A stretch of DNA of 64,000 bases from Clostridium muellerianum (lineage in GTDB: Bacteria > Bacillota > Clostridia > Clostridiales > Clostridiaceae): positions 1 through 64,000 of the forward strand of contig NZ_JABBNI010000001.1 in assembly GCF_012926525.1 (NCBI RefSeq), written 5' to 3'. Below, one piece after another: positions 54,226-63,673 of the stretch. The notes below the pieces were generated by a model. The model was given only the letters and a program-made list of their open reading frames with translations. It was not told the origin of the DNA and made no database searches. How positions within the stretch are numbered: the stretch's first letter is position 1; each line of letters opens with the position of its first letter. The translations under genes were made by a program, and so were the position numbers.

Positions 54226-56004
54226 ATGATATATGGAAATATAGAAGGTGTAAAAAATTCTATCTTAGAAAAGTTAGAAAAAGTTTATGAAATGAAGATG
54301 CCTAAGGATAGTACTTGTACTGAGGAGTTAACAGAGTTATTATGTGATATTACAACATACTTAAATAGAGAAGTTAGTGTTGCTGTAACTAGAAAGGGAG
54401 CTGTAATAAGTGTGGCTATAGGTGATAGTAGTACTGTAGAAGTTCCTCAAATAGATATAAAGGAAAGAAAATTATCACAAGTTAGAATAATACATACGCA
54501 TCCTAACGGCAATTCTAGACTTTCTGCTGTGGATATATCTGCCCTTATAAAACTTAAGTTAGATTGTATAGCGGCTATTGGAGTAGAAAATAATACATAT
54601 ACGGATATGACACTTGGATTTTGCACAATAGAAAATGACATGATTACAGCTGAAACAACAAAACCTCTTAGTATAGAGTCTGGAGTAAAATATAATATAT
54701 TAGATAAAATAAAATATATAGAAGATTTAATAAAACATGAAAGCATTATTGATGATGATAGTGAAAGAGCTATTTTAGTAGGGGTAGAAAGTGAAGAAAG
54801 TATAGATGAACTTGAAGATCTTGCTAAAGCATGTAATGTAAAGGTCGTTCATAAAGTTTTACAAAAAAGAAGCGTAATAGATAGTGCTTTTTATGTAGGA
54901 AAGGGAAAAGTTGATGAAATAGCTCTTTTAAGACAGGGATACTGTGCTAATGTTATTATTTTTGATGATGAGCTTTCAGCTTCACAAGTGAGAAATTTAG
55001 AAGAAAATATAGGAGCAAAGGTTATAGATAGAACTACATTAATATTGGATATTTTCGCCACAAGGGCAAGAAGTAGAGAATCAAAAATACAAGTAGAACT
55101 TGCACAGTTAAAATACAGATTACCAAGGTTATCTGGGCTTGGAACAGTACTTTCTAGAACTGGAGGAGGAATAGGAACAAGGGGTCCAGGAGAAAAGAAG
55201 CTTGAAACAGATAAAAGACATATAAGAGAAAAAATATATGATTTGATGAGAGAGCTAAAAAAGATAAAACAAGTAAGAGAAACTCAAAGAGAAAGAAGAA
55301 ATGAACTACCTAAGGTTTCTTTAGTTGGGTATACAAATGCAGGAAAATCTACTTTGAGAAATAAACTATGTGAAATTGCTATGCCCAAAGAGGCTGTGCA
55401 TAAAGAAAAAGTTTTTGAGGCCGATATGCTTTTTGCAACGCTAGATATAACTACTAGAGCTATAGAGCTTTTAGATAGTAGAATAATTACTGTAACAGAT
55501 ACAGTTGGATTTATCAGAAAACTTCCACATGATTTAATTGAAGCTTTTAAATCTACACTTGAAGAAGTTATCTATTCTGATTTACTCTTGCATGTAGTAG
55601 ATATATCTTCAGAAAATGTAGAAGAACAAATAGATGCTGTAAATAATGTTTTAATGCAATTAGGGGTAAAGGATAAACCTATGCTGCTAGTTTTAAACAA
55701 AGTTGATAAAGCATTAGAGGAAAATGTAGAAAAAATCAAAGAAACATATAGTGAAACAAAAACTATATGCATCTCTGCTAAAAAGGAATTTAATCTAGAT
55801 TTATTACTGAAAGATATAGGTGAATTATTACCTTATAAATTAAAAGAAGTGGAATATCTTATACCTTATACAGAACAATCTGTGGTATCATTTTTACATA
55901 GAAATTCAAAGATTAAATGTGAAGAATATAGAGAAGAAGGAACTTATATATGTGCTTTAGCAGATGATGAAGTTTATAATAAATGCGAAAAGTATATAGT
56001 TTGA
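54226..56004 (+). CDS. hflX: GTPase HflX with N-terminal JAMM-like domain
   Basis: A 592-residue protein, far longer than the usual 400-430. Residues about 175-592 are HflX: the glycine-rich [12 protein letters not shown] segment, then the GTPase with [23 protein letters not shown] and S-A-K. HflX splits or rescues stalled ribosomes. The N-terminal 170 residues contain H90-x-H92-x7-S100-x2-D103, which matches the JAMM/MPN metalloprotease or RadC-like zinc motif. The glutamate of that motif was not identified, so activity is unproven. ATG 54226 follows TGGAG. A small zinc-ribbon gene is 26 bp downstream. Confidence 0.9.
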   Translation: MIYGNIEGVKNSILEKLEKVYEMKMPKDSTCTEELTELLCDITTYLNREVSVAVTRKGAVISVAIGDSSTVEVPQIDIKERKLSQVRIIHTHPNGNSRLSAVDISALIKLKLDCIAAIGVENNTYTDMTLGFCTIENDMITAETTKPLSIESGVKYNILDKIKYIEDLIKHESIIDDDSERAILVGVESEESIDELEDLAKACNVKVVHKVLQKRSVIDSAFYVGKGKVDEIALLRQGYCANVIIFDDELSASQVRNLEENIGAKVIDRTTLILDIFATRARSRESKIQVELAQLKYRLPRLSGLGTVLSRTGGGIGTRGPGEKKLETDKRHIREKIYDLMRELKKIKQVRETQRERRNELPKVSLVGYTNAGKSTLRNKLCEIAMPKEAVHKEKVFEADMLFATLDITTRAIELLDSRIITVTDTVGFIRKLPHDLIEAFKSTLEEVIYSDLLLHVVDISSENVEEQIDAVNNVLMQLGVKDKPMLLVLNKVDKALEENVEKIKETYSETKTICISAKKEFNLDLLLKDIGELLPYKLKEVEYLIPYTEQSVVSFLHRNSKIKCEEYREEGTYICALADDEVYNKCEKYIV

Positions 56005-56030
56005 ACTAAAATATATTACATGGAGAGTGA

Positions 56031-56258
56031 ATGCTGTTGGAAAAAGTATGTCCAGTGTGTAATGGGTTAAGTGCAGTGAATTTATTATGTGAAAGATGTA
56101 AAGGTACAATGGAGGATATGGGGAGAGTTCAAGATTACACGGATCCTTATGCTTGTCAGCAGGAGATAAATGATGGAATTAACTATTGTTTACACTTATT
56201 TAAGTGTAAACAATGCAATAGCGCAAAAAGAATTAAAATTTCGAAAATTAGTCTATAA
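56031..56258 (+). CDS. small cysteine-rich (zinc-ribbon-like) protein
   Basis: A 75-residue protein with C-P-V-C, C-E-R-C and C-K-Q-C pairs plus single cysteines, suggesting one or two zinc sites. I do not recognise a named family with certainty. ATG 56031 follows TGGAGAG closely. It is probably co-transcribed with hflX. Confidence 0.6.
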   Translation: MLLEKVCPVCNGLSAVNLLCERCKGTMEDMGRVQDYTDPYACQQEINDGINYCLHLFKCKQCNSAKRIKISKISL

Positions 56259-56320
56259 ATTATTGAAAGAAATTATTCATCGAAACTTTCTAGTATTGTA
56301 ATTGTACTAAAATATAGTAT

Positions 56321-56353
56321 ATAATTAAGAAAAATTAAATTTTTCTTAATTAT
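56321..56353 (+). terminator. AT-rich hairpin, probable terminator
   Basis: ATAATTAAGAAAAATT and its complement form a perfect AT-only stem followed, after a short gap, by TTTTTTG. It would end the hflX transcript ahead of the nucleotidyltransferase gene. Confidence 0.5.
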
Positions 56354-56401
56354 AATTAATTTTTTGTTTTTATTAAATTTAAAAGGGGTGTAGTATAGTA
56401 G

Positions 56402-57298
56402 ATGAAGAAAAGTATTTTACAATACCAGAAAGCATTTAATAATATAATTGAAAGATTGAAGTCAAATGATTCAGTGCTCGCAGTAATGGTTTTTGGAAGT
56501 ATGGTTACGGGTGACTTATGGGATGAATCTGATATAGATATTTTTGTTATACTAGATAAGAAACATCCAGATATAGAGAATATATATACAGAAGAAAAAG
56601 ATGTTCCGGTTCACATTAAATTAATGAGTAAAAGCAAATTTTTACAAATATATGAAGAGGACTTAAAAGGTGGATTTATACACAGAATATTTGCATCTTC
56701 TAGACTTGTATTCTCTAAAGATATACAAATAACTTCAAAATACGACAATGGTAGATATTATCCTGATTTAGATAGAGAAATATGGAACATGGTATATTTG
56801 GGGAATTTACTAAAAAGTGTAGGTGTATGTAAAAAGTATTTACATAATGATAGTATATATACAGCATATGCAGCTGCTATACGTTCTGTAGAAGAATACG
56901 CAAGACTTTATGTTAATTTTTCAGGATATATGATAAGTAAGGATGCAGTTACTATGGCTATGAATTTAAATGATGATTTTAAAAAGTATGTAGATGAATT
57001 ATTTTTTAATAAAACAGATGTAGAAGAAGTTATAAAGCATATTTTAAATTATCTGCAGGATAATATAGATGGATCAATAAGAAATTTAAGCAATGTCTTA
57101 CTAAATTATATGAGAGAAAAAGATTGTTTTCTAAGTGCTGAGGATATAAAAAATGATAAATTGTTTTATAATTATGATATAAATATGGAAGAAATATTGA
57201 ACAAACTTTGGAAAAAGAATTTGATAAAGAGAGAAAATAGGGATTACAAAAGTGAAGAAGGAAAAATTTTATTTAAGGAGAATGTATACTTTATATAA
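56402..57298 (+). CDS. nucleotidyltransferase domain-containing protein
   Basis: A 298-residue protein. The N-terminal polymerase-beta-type nucleotidyltransferase fold shows F-G-S-M-V-T-G-x-x-x-x-E-S-D-I-D-I, with the metal-binding aspartates D-I-D. The rest is helical and unrecognised, though the final 50 residues could form a small winged domain. Such proteins include antibiotic adenylyltransferases and MNT-type antitoxins; no toxin partner is adjacent. AGGGGTG lies upstream of the ATG, and a strong terminator follows. Confidence 0.75.
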   Translation: MKKSILQYQKAFNNIIERLKSNDSVLAVMVFGSMVTGDLWDESDIDIFVILDKKHPDIENIYTEEKDVPVHIKLMSKSKFLQIYEEDLKGGFIHRIFASSRLVFSKDIQITSKYDNGRYYPDLDREIWNMVYLGNLLKSVGVCKKYLHNDSIYTAYAAAIRSVEEYARLYVNFSGYMISKDAVTMAMNLNDDFKKYVDELFFNKTDVEEVIKHILNYLQDNIDGSIRNLSNVLLNYMREKDCFLSAEDIKNDKLFYNYDINMEEILNKLWKKNLIKRENRDYKSEEGKILFKENVYFI

Positions 57299-57325
57299 GA
57301 TTTTATTAATAGATAATGCAAATAA

Positions 57326-57373
57326 GCGAACTTAAATTTAGATAAAATCAAATTTAAGTTCGTTTGTTTTTTA
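57326..57373 (+). terminator. rho-independent terminator after the nucleotidyltransferase gene
   Basis: CGAACTTAAATTTGAT-type arms (57327 onward) pair with AAATTTAAGTTCG, ending at 57362, followed by TTTGTTTTTT. Confidence 0.85.
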
Positions 57374-57400
57374 ATATATCAAATATGAGGAAGTGACATT

Positions 57401-58804
57401 ATGGATAAATATTTTGTGAACTTGGAAGGGGAAACACCTAAATATGTAATCATTACTAAGCATATAAAAAAATTAATTGATACAAATAACATTGAAGATG
57501 GGGAAAAGTTACCTTCAATAAGATCTTTATCAAAATTTTTAAAGGTTAATAATGTTACTATAGTAAATGCATATAAGAAGCTTCAGAATGAAGGATATGC
57601 TGTGCAAAAAATGGGAAGTGGTAGTTATGCAAAAAAGAAAGATATAACTAAAAACTTTAGAAAAGAATATTCAGAAGCATTGAAAAAGATAGCTGGGAAA
57701 GCAATGCAAGAATATATAGATTTTACAGGTGAAACTCCAAGCAATAACTTTTTTCCAGTACAATCATTTAAAGATGTATTAAATGAAGTGTTGGATAGGG
57801 ATGGTGCTGAAGCACTTATATATCAGGAAGCATTAGGATATGAAGGCCTAAGAACAAGCATAAGTGAAGTTTTTTGGAACAAGAATATTAAAAGTGATAA
57901 TATACTTATAGTTTCAGGTGCACAGCAAGGTATAGATATAGTATCTAAAGCCCTTATAAATACTAATGATAGTGTTATAGTTGAAAAGCCAACATATAGC
58001 GGTGCACTATCTGTATTTAAATGGAGAAGAGCTAATATTTATGAGGTTCCTATGGAGGAAAATGGAATAGATATAGATAAATTCGAAAAAATACTAAAAA
58101 AAAATAATATAAAATGTTTTTATACTATGAGCTATTTTCAGAATCCTACAGGCATGAGCTACAGTATAAGAAAAAAACAACAAATTTTAAATTTAGCAGA
58201 AATTTATGATTTCTATATTATAGAAGATGACTATTTAGCAGAATTAATTTATGATAAGAGAATAGAATATAAGAGTTTTAAAAGCTTAGATAAAAATGAT
58301 AGAGTAATATATATTAAAAGTTTTTCAAAAATATTTTTGCCAGGTATCAGAATAGGATATTTAATTCCTACAGCAAGATTTAAGGAGAGTATTGAAAATT
58401 CTAAAATAAATACAGATATATCTACATCTAGTCTTATGCAAAGAGCTTTAGATTTATATATAAGAAAAGGCTTATGGAAAGATTATATGAGTAATTTAAA
58501 TGAAATATATAAGAGTAGATATTTATTAATGGAGAGTTATATAAAATTATATTTAGAAGATAAGATTGAATTCATAAGTCCGGGTGGAGGAATTAACTTT
58601 TATTTAAAAATAAAGGATTTTATAGATATGGATTCTATTCAATTGTTTAGAAAAGCTAAAAATAAAAATGTATTAATTACACCTGGTACTTTGTTTTATA
58701 AAAATCCTTTAGAGGGAAAAAGATATTTTAAAATTGGTTTTTCTCAAATAGATGAAGATTCTATGAAAAAAGGGCTAAATATAATAAATGAATTGTTAGA
58801 ATAA
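57401..58804 (+). CDS. MocR family regulator (GntR helix-turn-helix fused to class I aminotransferase)
   Basis: A 467-residue fusion. The N-terminal 75 residues are a GntR-type winged helix (L-P-S-I-R-S-L-S-K-F-L and N-V-T-I-V-N-A-Y). Residues about 100-467 are a fold-type I aminotransferase domain with F-Q-N-P-T-G-M, E-D-D-Y and PLP lysine K310 in S-F-S-K-I-F-L-P-G-I-R-I-G. MocR proteins sense PLP or an amino-compound adduct; PdxR, GabR and TauR are examples. No pdxST, gab or tau genes are adjacent, so the target is unknown. GAGGAAG precedes the ATG. Confidence 0.9.
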   Translation: MDKYFVNLEGETPKYVIITKHIKKLIDTNNIEDGEKLPSIRSLSKFLKVNNVTIVNAYKKLQNEGYAVQKMGSGSYAKKKDITKNFRKEYSEALKKIAGKAMQEYIDFTGETPSNNFFPVQSFKDVLNEVLDRDGAEALIYQEALGYEGLRTSISEVFWNKNIKSDNILIVSGAQQGIDIVSKALINTNDSVIVEKPTYSGALSVFKWRRANIYEVPMEENGIDIDKFEKILKKNNIKCFYTMSYFQNPTGMSYSIRKKQQILNLAEIYDFYIIEDDYLAELIYDKRIEYKSFKSLDKNDRVIYIKSFSKIFLPGIRIGYLIPTARFKESIENSKINTDISTSSLMQRALDLYIRKGLWKDYMSNLNEIYKSRYLLMESYIKLYLEDKIEFISPGGGINFYLKIKDFIDMDSIQLFRKAKNKNVLITPGTLFYKNPLEGKRYFKIGFSQIDEDSMKKGLNIINELLE

Positions 58805-58821
58805 TTAAGAGGGTTATCATT

Positions 58822-59499
58822 ATGAAAAAAGGTATGATTGATATAGAATGGTCTAAAATTGATTCGTATACAGAAGAAGATATAACTTACTTTTTATTTT
58901 TAGAAGGAAAATCTGTTGGTTGTTTGTGTAAAATAAGAAATTTATCTAAAGAAATAGTTCAAAAACATATATTAGATGGTAAAATTAAATATGGTATATT
59001 GGCCAAGAGTGGTAATGAAAAGGAACTTTTTCAGACCATATCATTGTCTGGAAAGTTAGATAAAATAGAAGTTTTAAAAGGATTAGATGAGGATAATAAA
59101 AGTAAACTTATGAATTACATAAGATGTAATTATGGAAATATGAAAAATAAAGATAAAGAAAGTGCTGTTTGGATTCTTGGAGAAATAGGTGATAGTAAAG
59201 TGTTAGATATTTTAATGAAGGCTTCTGTTCATAATCATGTAACTGTAAGAAGGATGGCAGTTTCTGCTATAGGTAAAATAGGAGATAAGTCTGCAGAGAA
59301 TATACTTATAAGAAAACTAGATGATGAAAATCCACAAGTGGTTATGTATGCTATAAAATCATTAATAAAAGTTAAAAGCAAAAAAGCTGGAGATAAGGTT
59401 AGGAAAATTTATGAAAACACAGAAAAGGATTATATAAGGAGAGTATCTGAAGAATATCTTAAAATAATAGAGAAAGTGGAATTACAAGCTGAGGAGTGA
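58822..59499 (+). CDS. HEAT-repeat domain protein
   Basis: A 225-residue soluble protein. Residues about 115-215 hold three HEAT/PBS-lyase-type repeats, for example A-V-W-I-L-G-E-I-G-D, V-S-A-I-G-K-I-G-D-K-S-A and Y-A-I-K-S-L-I-K. The N-terminal half is unrecognised. It begins 17 bp after the MocR gene and ends 6 bp before yigZ, so the three genes are probably co-transcribed. No enzymatic role is suggested. Confidence 0.75.
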   Translation: MKKGMIDIEWSKIDSYTEEDITYFLFLEGKSVGCLCKIRNLSKEIVQKHILDGKIKYGILAKSGNEKELFQTISLSGKLDKIEVLKGLDEDNKSKLMNYIRCNYGNMKNKDKESAVWILGEIGDSKVLDILMKASVHNHVTVRRMAVSAIGKIGDKSAENILIRKLDDENPQVVMYAIKSLIKVKSKKAGDKVRKIYENTEKDYIRRVSEEYLKIIEKVELQAEE

Positions 59500-59505
59500 T
59501 TTTGA

Positions 59506-60159
59506 GTGGGTTATTTTACTATAAAGGATGAAGTTAGCACGCAGTTTGAAGAAAAAAAGTCTGTTTTTATAGGGCATATAAAAAGAGTATATGAGGAAGA
59601 GGAAGCAAAGAAATTTATAGATAAGATAAGAAGTGAACAAAAAGAAGCAAGGCATAATGTATATGCTTATGTTATCGGTGAAAACATGGGCATACAAAGA
59701 TATAGTGATGATGGAGAGCCACAGGGAACAGGGGGGATTCCTGTTTTAGAAGTTATAAAGAAAAATGGAATAGCCGATGTAGTTGTAGTGGTTACTAGAT
59801 ATTTTGGAGGGATACTTTTAGGGAAAGGAGGACTTGTACGAGCTTATTCAAAGGCTGCAGTTATGGCAGTAGATGAAGGAGTCATAGTTGAAAAAGTTAA
59901 AGGATGTGTGCTAGAAGTATTCATAGAATATGATATGCTTGGAAAAGTTCAATATTTATTTGAACAAAATTTATGGCATATAGAAAATATAGAATATACA
60001 GATAAGGTAAAAATTATAATGTATTGTGATGTTTGTAATTTAAAAACAGTAGAATCTTCTATAGTAGAGGCTACTAATGGTAAATGTGAAGTTATAGTAG
60101 GGGATGAAAGCTATTATTTCAAGAAGGAAAACAGATTATTTAAAGAAGAAGATATTTAA
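59506..60159 (+). CDS. YigZ/IMPACT family protein
   Basis: A 217-residue protein of the UPF0029/IMPACT N-terminal family. It shows H-N-V-Y-A-Y-V-I-G, Y-S-D-D-G-E-P-Q-G-T-G-G-I-P and V-T-R-Y-F-G-G-I-L-L-G-K-G-G-L-V-R-A-Y, all hallmarks of YigZ, plus a C-terminal ferredoxin-like domain (DUF1949). The cellular role is unsettled; yeast and animal relatives affect Gcn2 signalling. The start is GTG 59506 with GAGGAG upstream, inside the end of the previous gene. Confidence 0.92.
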   Translation: MGYFTIKDEVSTQFEEKKSVFIGHIKRVYEEEEAKKFIDKIRSEQKEARHNVYAYVIGENMGIQRYSDDGEPQGTGGIPVLEVIKKNGIADVVVVVTRYFGGILLGKGGLVRAYSKAAVMAVDEGVIVEKVKGCVLEVFIEYDMLGKVQYLFEQNLWHIENIEYTDKVKIIMYCDVCNLKTVESSIVEATNGKCEVIVGDESYYFKKENRLFKEEDI

Positions 60160-60287
60160 GTTTGAATTTATAAGTCCTTGTATGATATAATGTTTTAGGT
60201 ATTTTGTTAAACAAAACTTAAAAATTTTAACTAAGTGATTTTAGTAATAATTTAAAATAATATATAACCAGTTAGGGGGAAATAGAT

Positions 60288-61028
60288 ATGTCAGGACATT
60301 CAAAATGGCATAATATACAGGCTAAAAAAGGTAAAGCTGATGCAAAAAGAGGTAAAATATTTACTAAGTTAGGAAAAGAAATTGCTATTGCATCTAAAAT
60401 GGGAGGATCAAATCTTGATGCTAACAGTAAATTAAGAGATGTTGTAGCAAAAGCAAAAGCTGCTAACATGCCTATGGAGACAATAACAAGGGCAATAAAA
60501 AAAGGTGCTGGAGAAATGGAAGGAGTAAACTACGAATCTGTAGTTTATGAAGGCTATGGTCCAGCAGGAACTGCTGTTATAGTAAATGCATTGACAGATA
60601 ACAAGAATAGAACAGCTGCTAATGTAAGGCATGCATTTACAAAGAACGGAGGAAACATGGGCTCTACGGGATGTGTTTCTTTTATGTTCCAAGAAAAGGG
60701 TCAAATTGTTATAGAAAAAACAGATGATATGGATGAAGACGAATTAATGATGATGGCTTTAGATGCTGGCGCAGAAGATTTTGTAGCAGAAGATGAAGTT
60801 TTTGTAGTAACAACTACACCAGAAGATTTTGGAACAGTAAGAGAAGCTTTAGAAGCCAATAAGCTTGAGTTCTTAGAAGCTGAAGTTAAAATGATTCCAG
60901 ATACATATACTGCAATTGATGAAGAAACAGTAGTTAAGTTCCAAAAAATGCTTGATGCTTTAGAAGATGACGAAGACGTTCAGGACGTTTACCACAATGC
61001 TGAGTTCCCTGAAGGATGGGAAGAATAA
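60288..61028 (+). CDS. YebC/PmpR family protein
   Basis: A 246-residue YebC/TACO1-type protein beginning S-G-H-S-K-W-H-N-I and containing [10 protein letters not shown] and G-C-V-S-F-M-F. It is full length with an acidic C-terminus. Members were first described as transcriptional regulators; more recent work assigns some a role in translation of proline-rich stretches. AGGGGG lies upstream of the ATG. Confidence 0.95.
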   Translation: MSGHSKWHNIQAKKGKADAKRGKIFTKLGKEIAIASKMGGSNLDANSKLRDVVAKAKAANMPMETITRAIKKGAGEMEGVNYESVVYEGYGPAGTAVIVNALTDNKNRTAANVRHAFTKNGGNMGSTGCVSFMFQEKGQIVIEKTDDMDEDELMMMALDAGAEDFVAEDEVFVVTTTPEDFGTVREALEANKLEFLEAEVKMIPDTYTAIDEETVVKFQKMLDALEDDEDVQDVYHNAEFPEGWEE

Positions 61029-61178
61029 GTTATATCAACAGTTTGCAGATTTTTGGAAAGATTAAAAATCCAGAATGTATGTCATAACCATAGATAAACA
61101 TTTAAAATTTAATGTTTACTGATTACGGAAACCATTTTTCATGTGAATATATTAAAATTCATGTGAGGAGTGGTTTTT

Positions 61179-62099
61179 TTGTTGTTAACAGATTTATTAA
61201 GAGAGTACATTTACGAGTGTGAAATTAGGAAGTATTCTCCAAGAACTATTAAAGAGTACAGAAATAATATTAAGTTATTTTTCAATTATTTAGAAAAGGA
61301 ACATGGAATTATAACTTTAGAACAAGTATCACATGTTGAAATTAAACGCTATCTCAAATATTTAACTAGTATAGGACGTAAGGCAACTTATATAAATGGT
61401 ATACTTAAAAACTTGAGAGGACTATATAAGTATTGTGAGCGGGAGGAGTATGTAAGCAACAATCCGTGTAAAAGAGTTAGTTGGCAAAAGGAACCTAAAG
61501 TTATTATTAATTCATTTACGGATACAGAAGTTATTAAGATGTTAAATGTATTTAATTATTCAAATTATTATAATGCAAGGAATAAATGCATTATAGCAAC
61601 GTTAATAGATACAGGTATTAGAAACTTTGAATTATGCAGTTTAAAAATCCTAGACGTAAGAGAAACTGTTGTATTAGTACATGGTAAAGGTAATAAAGAT
61701 AGGTTTGTACCTATTAGTCCATTACTAAAGAAAATAATGATTAAGTATGAAAGAATTAGAACTAGTTACATGATGAATAAACTTGTAAAACAGGATAACT
61801 ATTTTCTTTCCTACCGTGGTAATCCGCTTACTGTTGAGGCAATTGAAAGAGTTGTTAAAAATGCAGGCAAGGAAGCAAAGGTTAGAAAAGAAATTAGATG
61901 TTCCCCGCATACATTTAGACATTATTTTGCACAAGCACAATTAAGAAACGGATTAGATTTATATAGTGTTAGTAGGCTCTTGGGTCATGAAAATATTACC
62001 ATAACAAAAAGATATTTACAATCAATTAAAGATGAGGATATTGTTGATTTAGCTTTAAAAACTAGTCCTCTAATGAATGCAAAAGGGGGTAGAAAGTAA
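61179..62099 (+). CDS. tyrosine recombinase/integrase
   Basis: A 306-residue XerC/D-like recombinase. The N-terminal SAM-like core-binding domain spans about 1-100. The catalytic residues are visible: Arg in D-T-G-I-R-N-F-E-L-C, Lys in G-K-G-N-K-D-R, H-x-x-R in S-P-H-T-F-R-H, His in L-L-G-H-E-N, and Tyr in K-R-Y-L-Q. I prefer TTG 61179, eight bases after GAGGAG, to GTG 61170, which overlaps that site. The next gene overlaps its stop codon by one base. It follows yebC and probably marks an integrated element extending to the right. Confidence 0.9.
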   Translation: MLLTDLLREYIYECEIRKYSPRTIKEYRNNIKLFFNYLEKEHGIITLEQVSHVEIKRYLKYLTSIGRKATYINGILKNLRGLYKYCEREEYVSNNPCKRVSWQKEPKVIINSFTDTEVIKMLNVFNYSNYYNARNKCIIATLIDTGIRNFELCSLKILDVRETVVLVHGKGNKDRFVPISPLLKKIMIKYERIRTSYMMNKLVKQDNYFLSYRGNPLTVEAIERVVKNAGKEAKVRKEIRCSPHTFRHYFAQAQLRNGLDLYSVSRLLGHENITITKRYLQSIKDEDIVDLALKTSPLMNAKGGRK

Positions 62100-62362
62100 T
62101 GTTGAACCTCCAAAAAGAAGTATATAAGAAAATGAATGAACTATGTGATAATCCAGCACAAGTTATTTATGAAAAACATAAAACTACTGATGAATCTTTA
62201 GAAATGTATATAGTTATAGTTAAAATACTAAGTGCTGATATACCTCGATTTAGAATATATAAAGGATTGCAATATAACAAAAGCACATCAGTAGAGTGCT
62301 TTACTATAAATGAAGATATGTATTTAGCAATAACCTCAAACCTAGTAATAGGGGAGGTGTAA
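62099..62362 (+). CDS. hypothetical protein in integrase operon
   Basis: An 87-residue protein I do not recognise. It is mixed alpha/beta with no membrane segment and no conserved cysteine motif. Its ATG overlaps the TAA of the integrase gene (TAATG), and GGGGGT lies upstream inside that gene, so the two are translationally coupled. The next gene starts 4 bp downstream. Confidence 0.6.
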   Translation: MLNLQKEVYKKMNELCDNPAQVIYEKHKTTDESLEMYIVIVKILSADIPRFRIYKGLQYNKSTSVECFTINEDMYLAITSNLVIGEV

Positions 62363-62365
62363 ATA

Positions 62366-62941
62366 ATGCTAATGAGCGAACAACTAAAGGAACAACTTAG
62401 AAAAGAATTTATGCCTATTAAGAGCTTAAAAGTTTATAGTAACGCCAATGCAGTAAACTCAAAGATATCTTTTATTAAATCATTGGATAAGGGTATTAGA
62501 GGAGTATGCAGTATGATATTAGACTTCTTTGAAGCTAGAGTTAATACTGATGATACTAAAGATAATTATATGATTGTATATGCTTCACAGAAGGAGATAG
62601 CAGACGAATTTGGCTTCACTAGGGAGTACATATCACATTGTATTAATCGTATGGTAGAAAACACTATATGTCCATTTGTAAAAGTACGTCAAGGATTGAA
62701 CAAGTCTAACTACTATATAATGAAAAAGAAAAAAGAGATGATAGACTTATTAAAGAAAATATTCCAAGCACAGCAGGAAGAACTTAAAGTTAAAAATGAA
62801 GAAAAGCAGGATAGACAGAAGAAAGAATATAAGAACAATTATAGTAGTAGTAATAAGGTAAGTACATTTAATAATTTTAAACAGAGAACATATGATTTTG
62901 AAGAGCTTGAGCGGAAATTGTTAGGATGGGATAGAAAATAA
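62366..62941 (+). CDS. winged-helix/replication-initiator-like protein
   Basis: A 191-residue protein. Residues about 65-120 form a helix-turn-helix (S-Q-K-E-I-A-D-E-F-G-F-T-R-E-Y-I-S) with a following basic wing. The C-terminal half is a charged helix and ends with Y-D-F-E-E-L-E-R-K-L-L-G-W-D, a tail familiar from clostridial phage replisome-organiser (DnaD-like) proteins. DNA binding within a mobile element is likely; a replication or regulatory role cannot be separated. GGGGAGGTG precedes the ATG. Confidence 0.65.
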   Translation: MLMSEQLKEQLRKEFMPIKSLKVYSNANAVNSKISFIKSLDKGIRGVCSMILDFFEARVNTDDTKDNYMIVYASQKEIADEFGFTREYISHCINRMVENTICPFVKVRQGLNKSNYYIMKKKKEMIDLLKKIFQAQQEELKVKNEEKQDRQKKEYKNNYSSSNKVSTFNNFKQRTYDFEELERKLLGWDRK

Positions 62942-63487
62942 AAGTACAAAAAAGTAAAAGAGTTTACCAAAATTGCAGTTTGATAAACCCATAAGTTATA
63001 AAATTTGATACTTAACACTAATATTAGTATATCTTAAAATCTAAAAAAAATAAAGTATTTAGGTTTATTAAATTCAGCCTTTTTTAAAGATATATCGAAA
63101 AGGTTTATTTGTTATATTTAAAAATAATTCATATTTTAAATGGTATTTTTAAACATTATTTGTTTTTTAGTCATAGTTCAGTTAAAATATCTAAAATTCA
63201 AGCTTAATCATTAGATTATACTTTATTTATTTACGGATGTGAACTGTAGTTCTAAGTGGTATTAATAATAGTTTACATCCTAAAGTAAATAATAGCTAAA
63301 GTTAAAATGTATTCCAAAAACACACAAATATATAGAATTAACATATTTATATTTTAATAGATAATATAAAGAGTTTTAATAGATATATACTATTTATTTT
63401 TATATATTGATGTTTGATTTTGGTTAATGTTACAATAGTTTTAAATTAAGTAATAAGTTGAAAAATATATGAACAGGTGGTTATTTG
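62942..63487. other. AT-rich gap with a strong hairpin
   Basis: A gap of about 545 bp without a supported gene. TTATTTAC (63227-63234), continuing as GGATGTGAACT, pairs with AGTTTACATCC (63270-63280) and GTAAATAA (63285-63292), giving a 19-pair interrupted stem. The rest is AT-rich with short T/A runs. No terminator with a T-tract was seen after the winged-helix gene. Confidence 0.45.
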
Positions 63488-63673
63488 ATGAAAGAAAATA
63501 GTACTGGAATAAATAGGACATGCATTAACTGCATACATGTAAAAGTTAATCCTAAAAGCAAATATAAGAATCCCGATTTACATTGCATAAAGCGTGGAAA
63601 TTGTAAATTGACTTGCAAAGAAGAAGCAAAATGGTGTAAATTTTACATGGATACACATGGCTTGTATAAATAA
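63488..63673 (+). CDS. small cysteine-rich protein
   Basis: A 61-residue basic protein with seven cysteines, including C-I-N-C near residue 14, then H-C, C, C, C and a final W-C-K-F-Y. It probably binds zinc. It is not recognised as a named family. ATG 63488 follows AGGTGG with good spacing. It lies in the mobile-element-like region. Confidence 0.55.
   Translation: MKENSTGINRTCINCIHVKVNPKSKYKNPDLHCIKRGNCKLTCKEEAKWCKFYMDTHGLYK

Noticed and set aside
56402-57298. MNT/HEPN-type toxin-antitoxin system around the nucleotidyltransferase
   Set aside because: The gene stands alone between terminators with no HEPN partner, and the protein is longer than MNT antitoxins.
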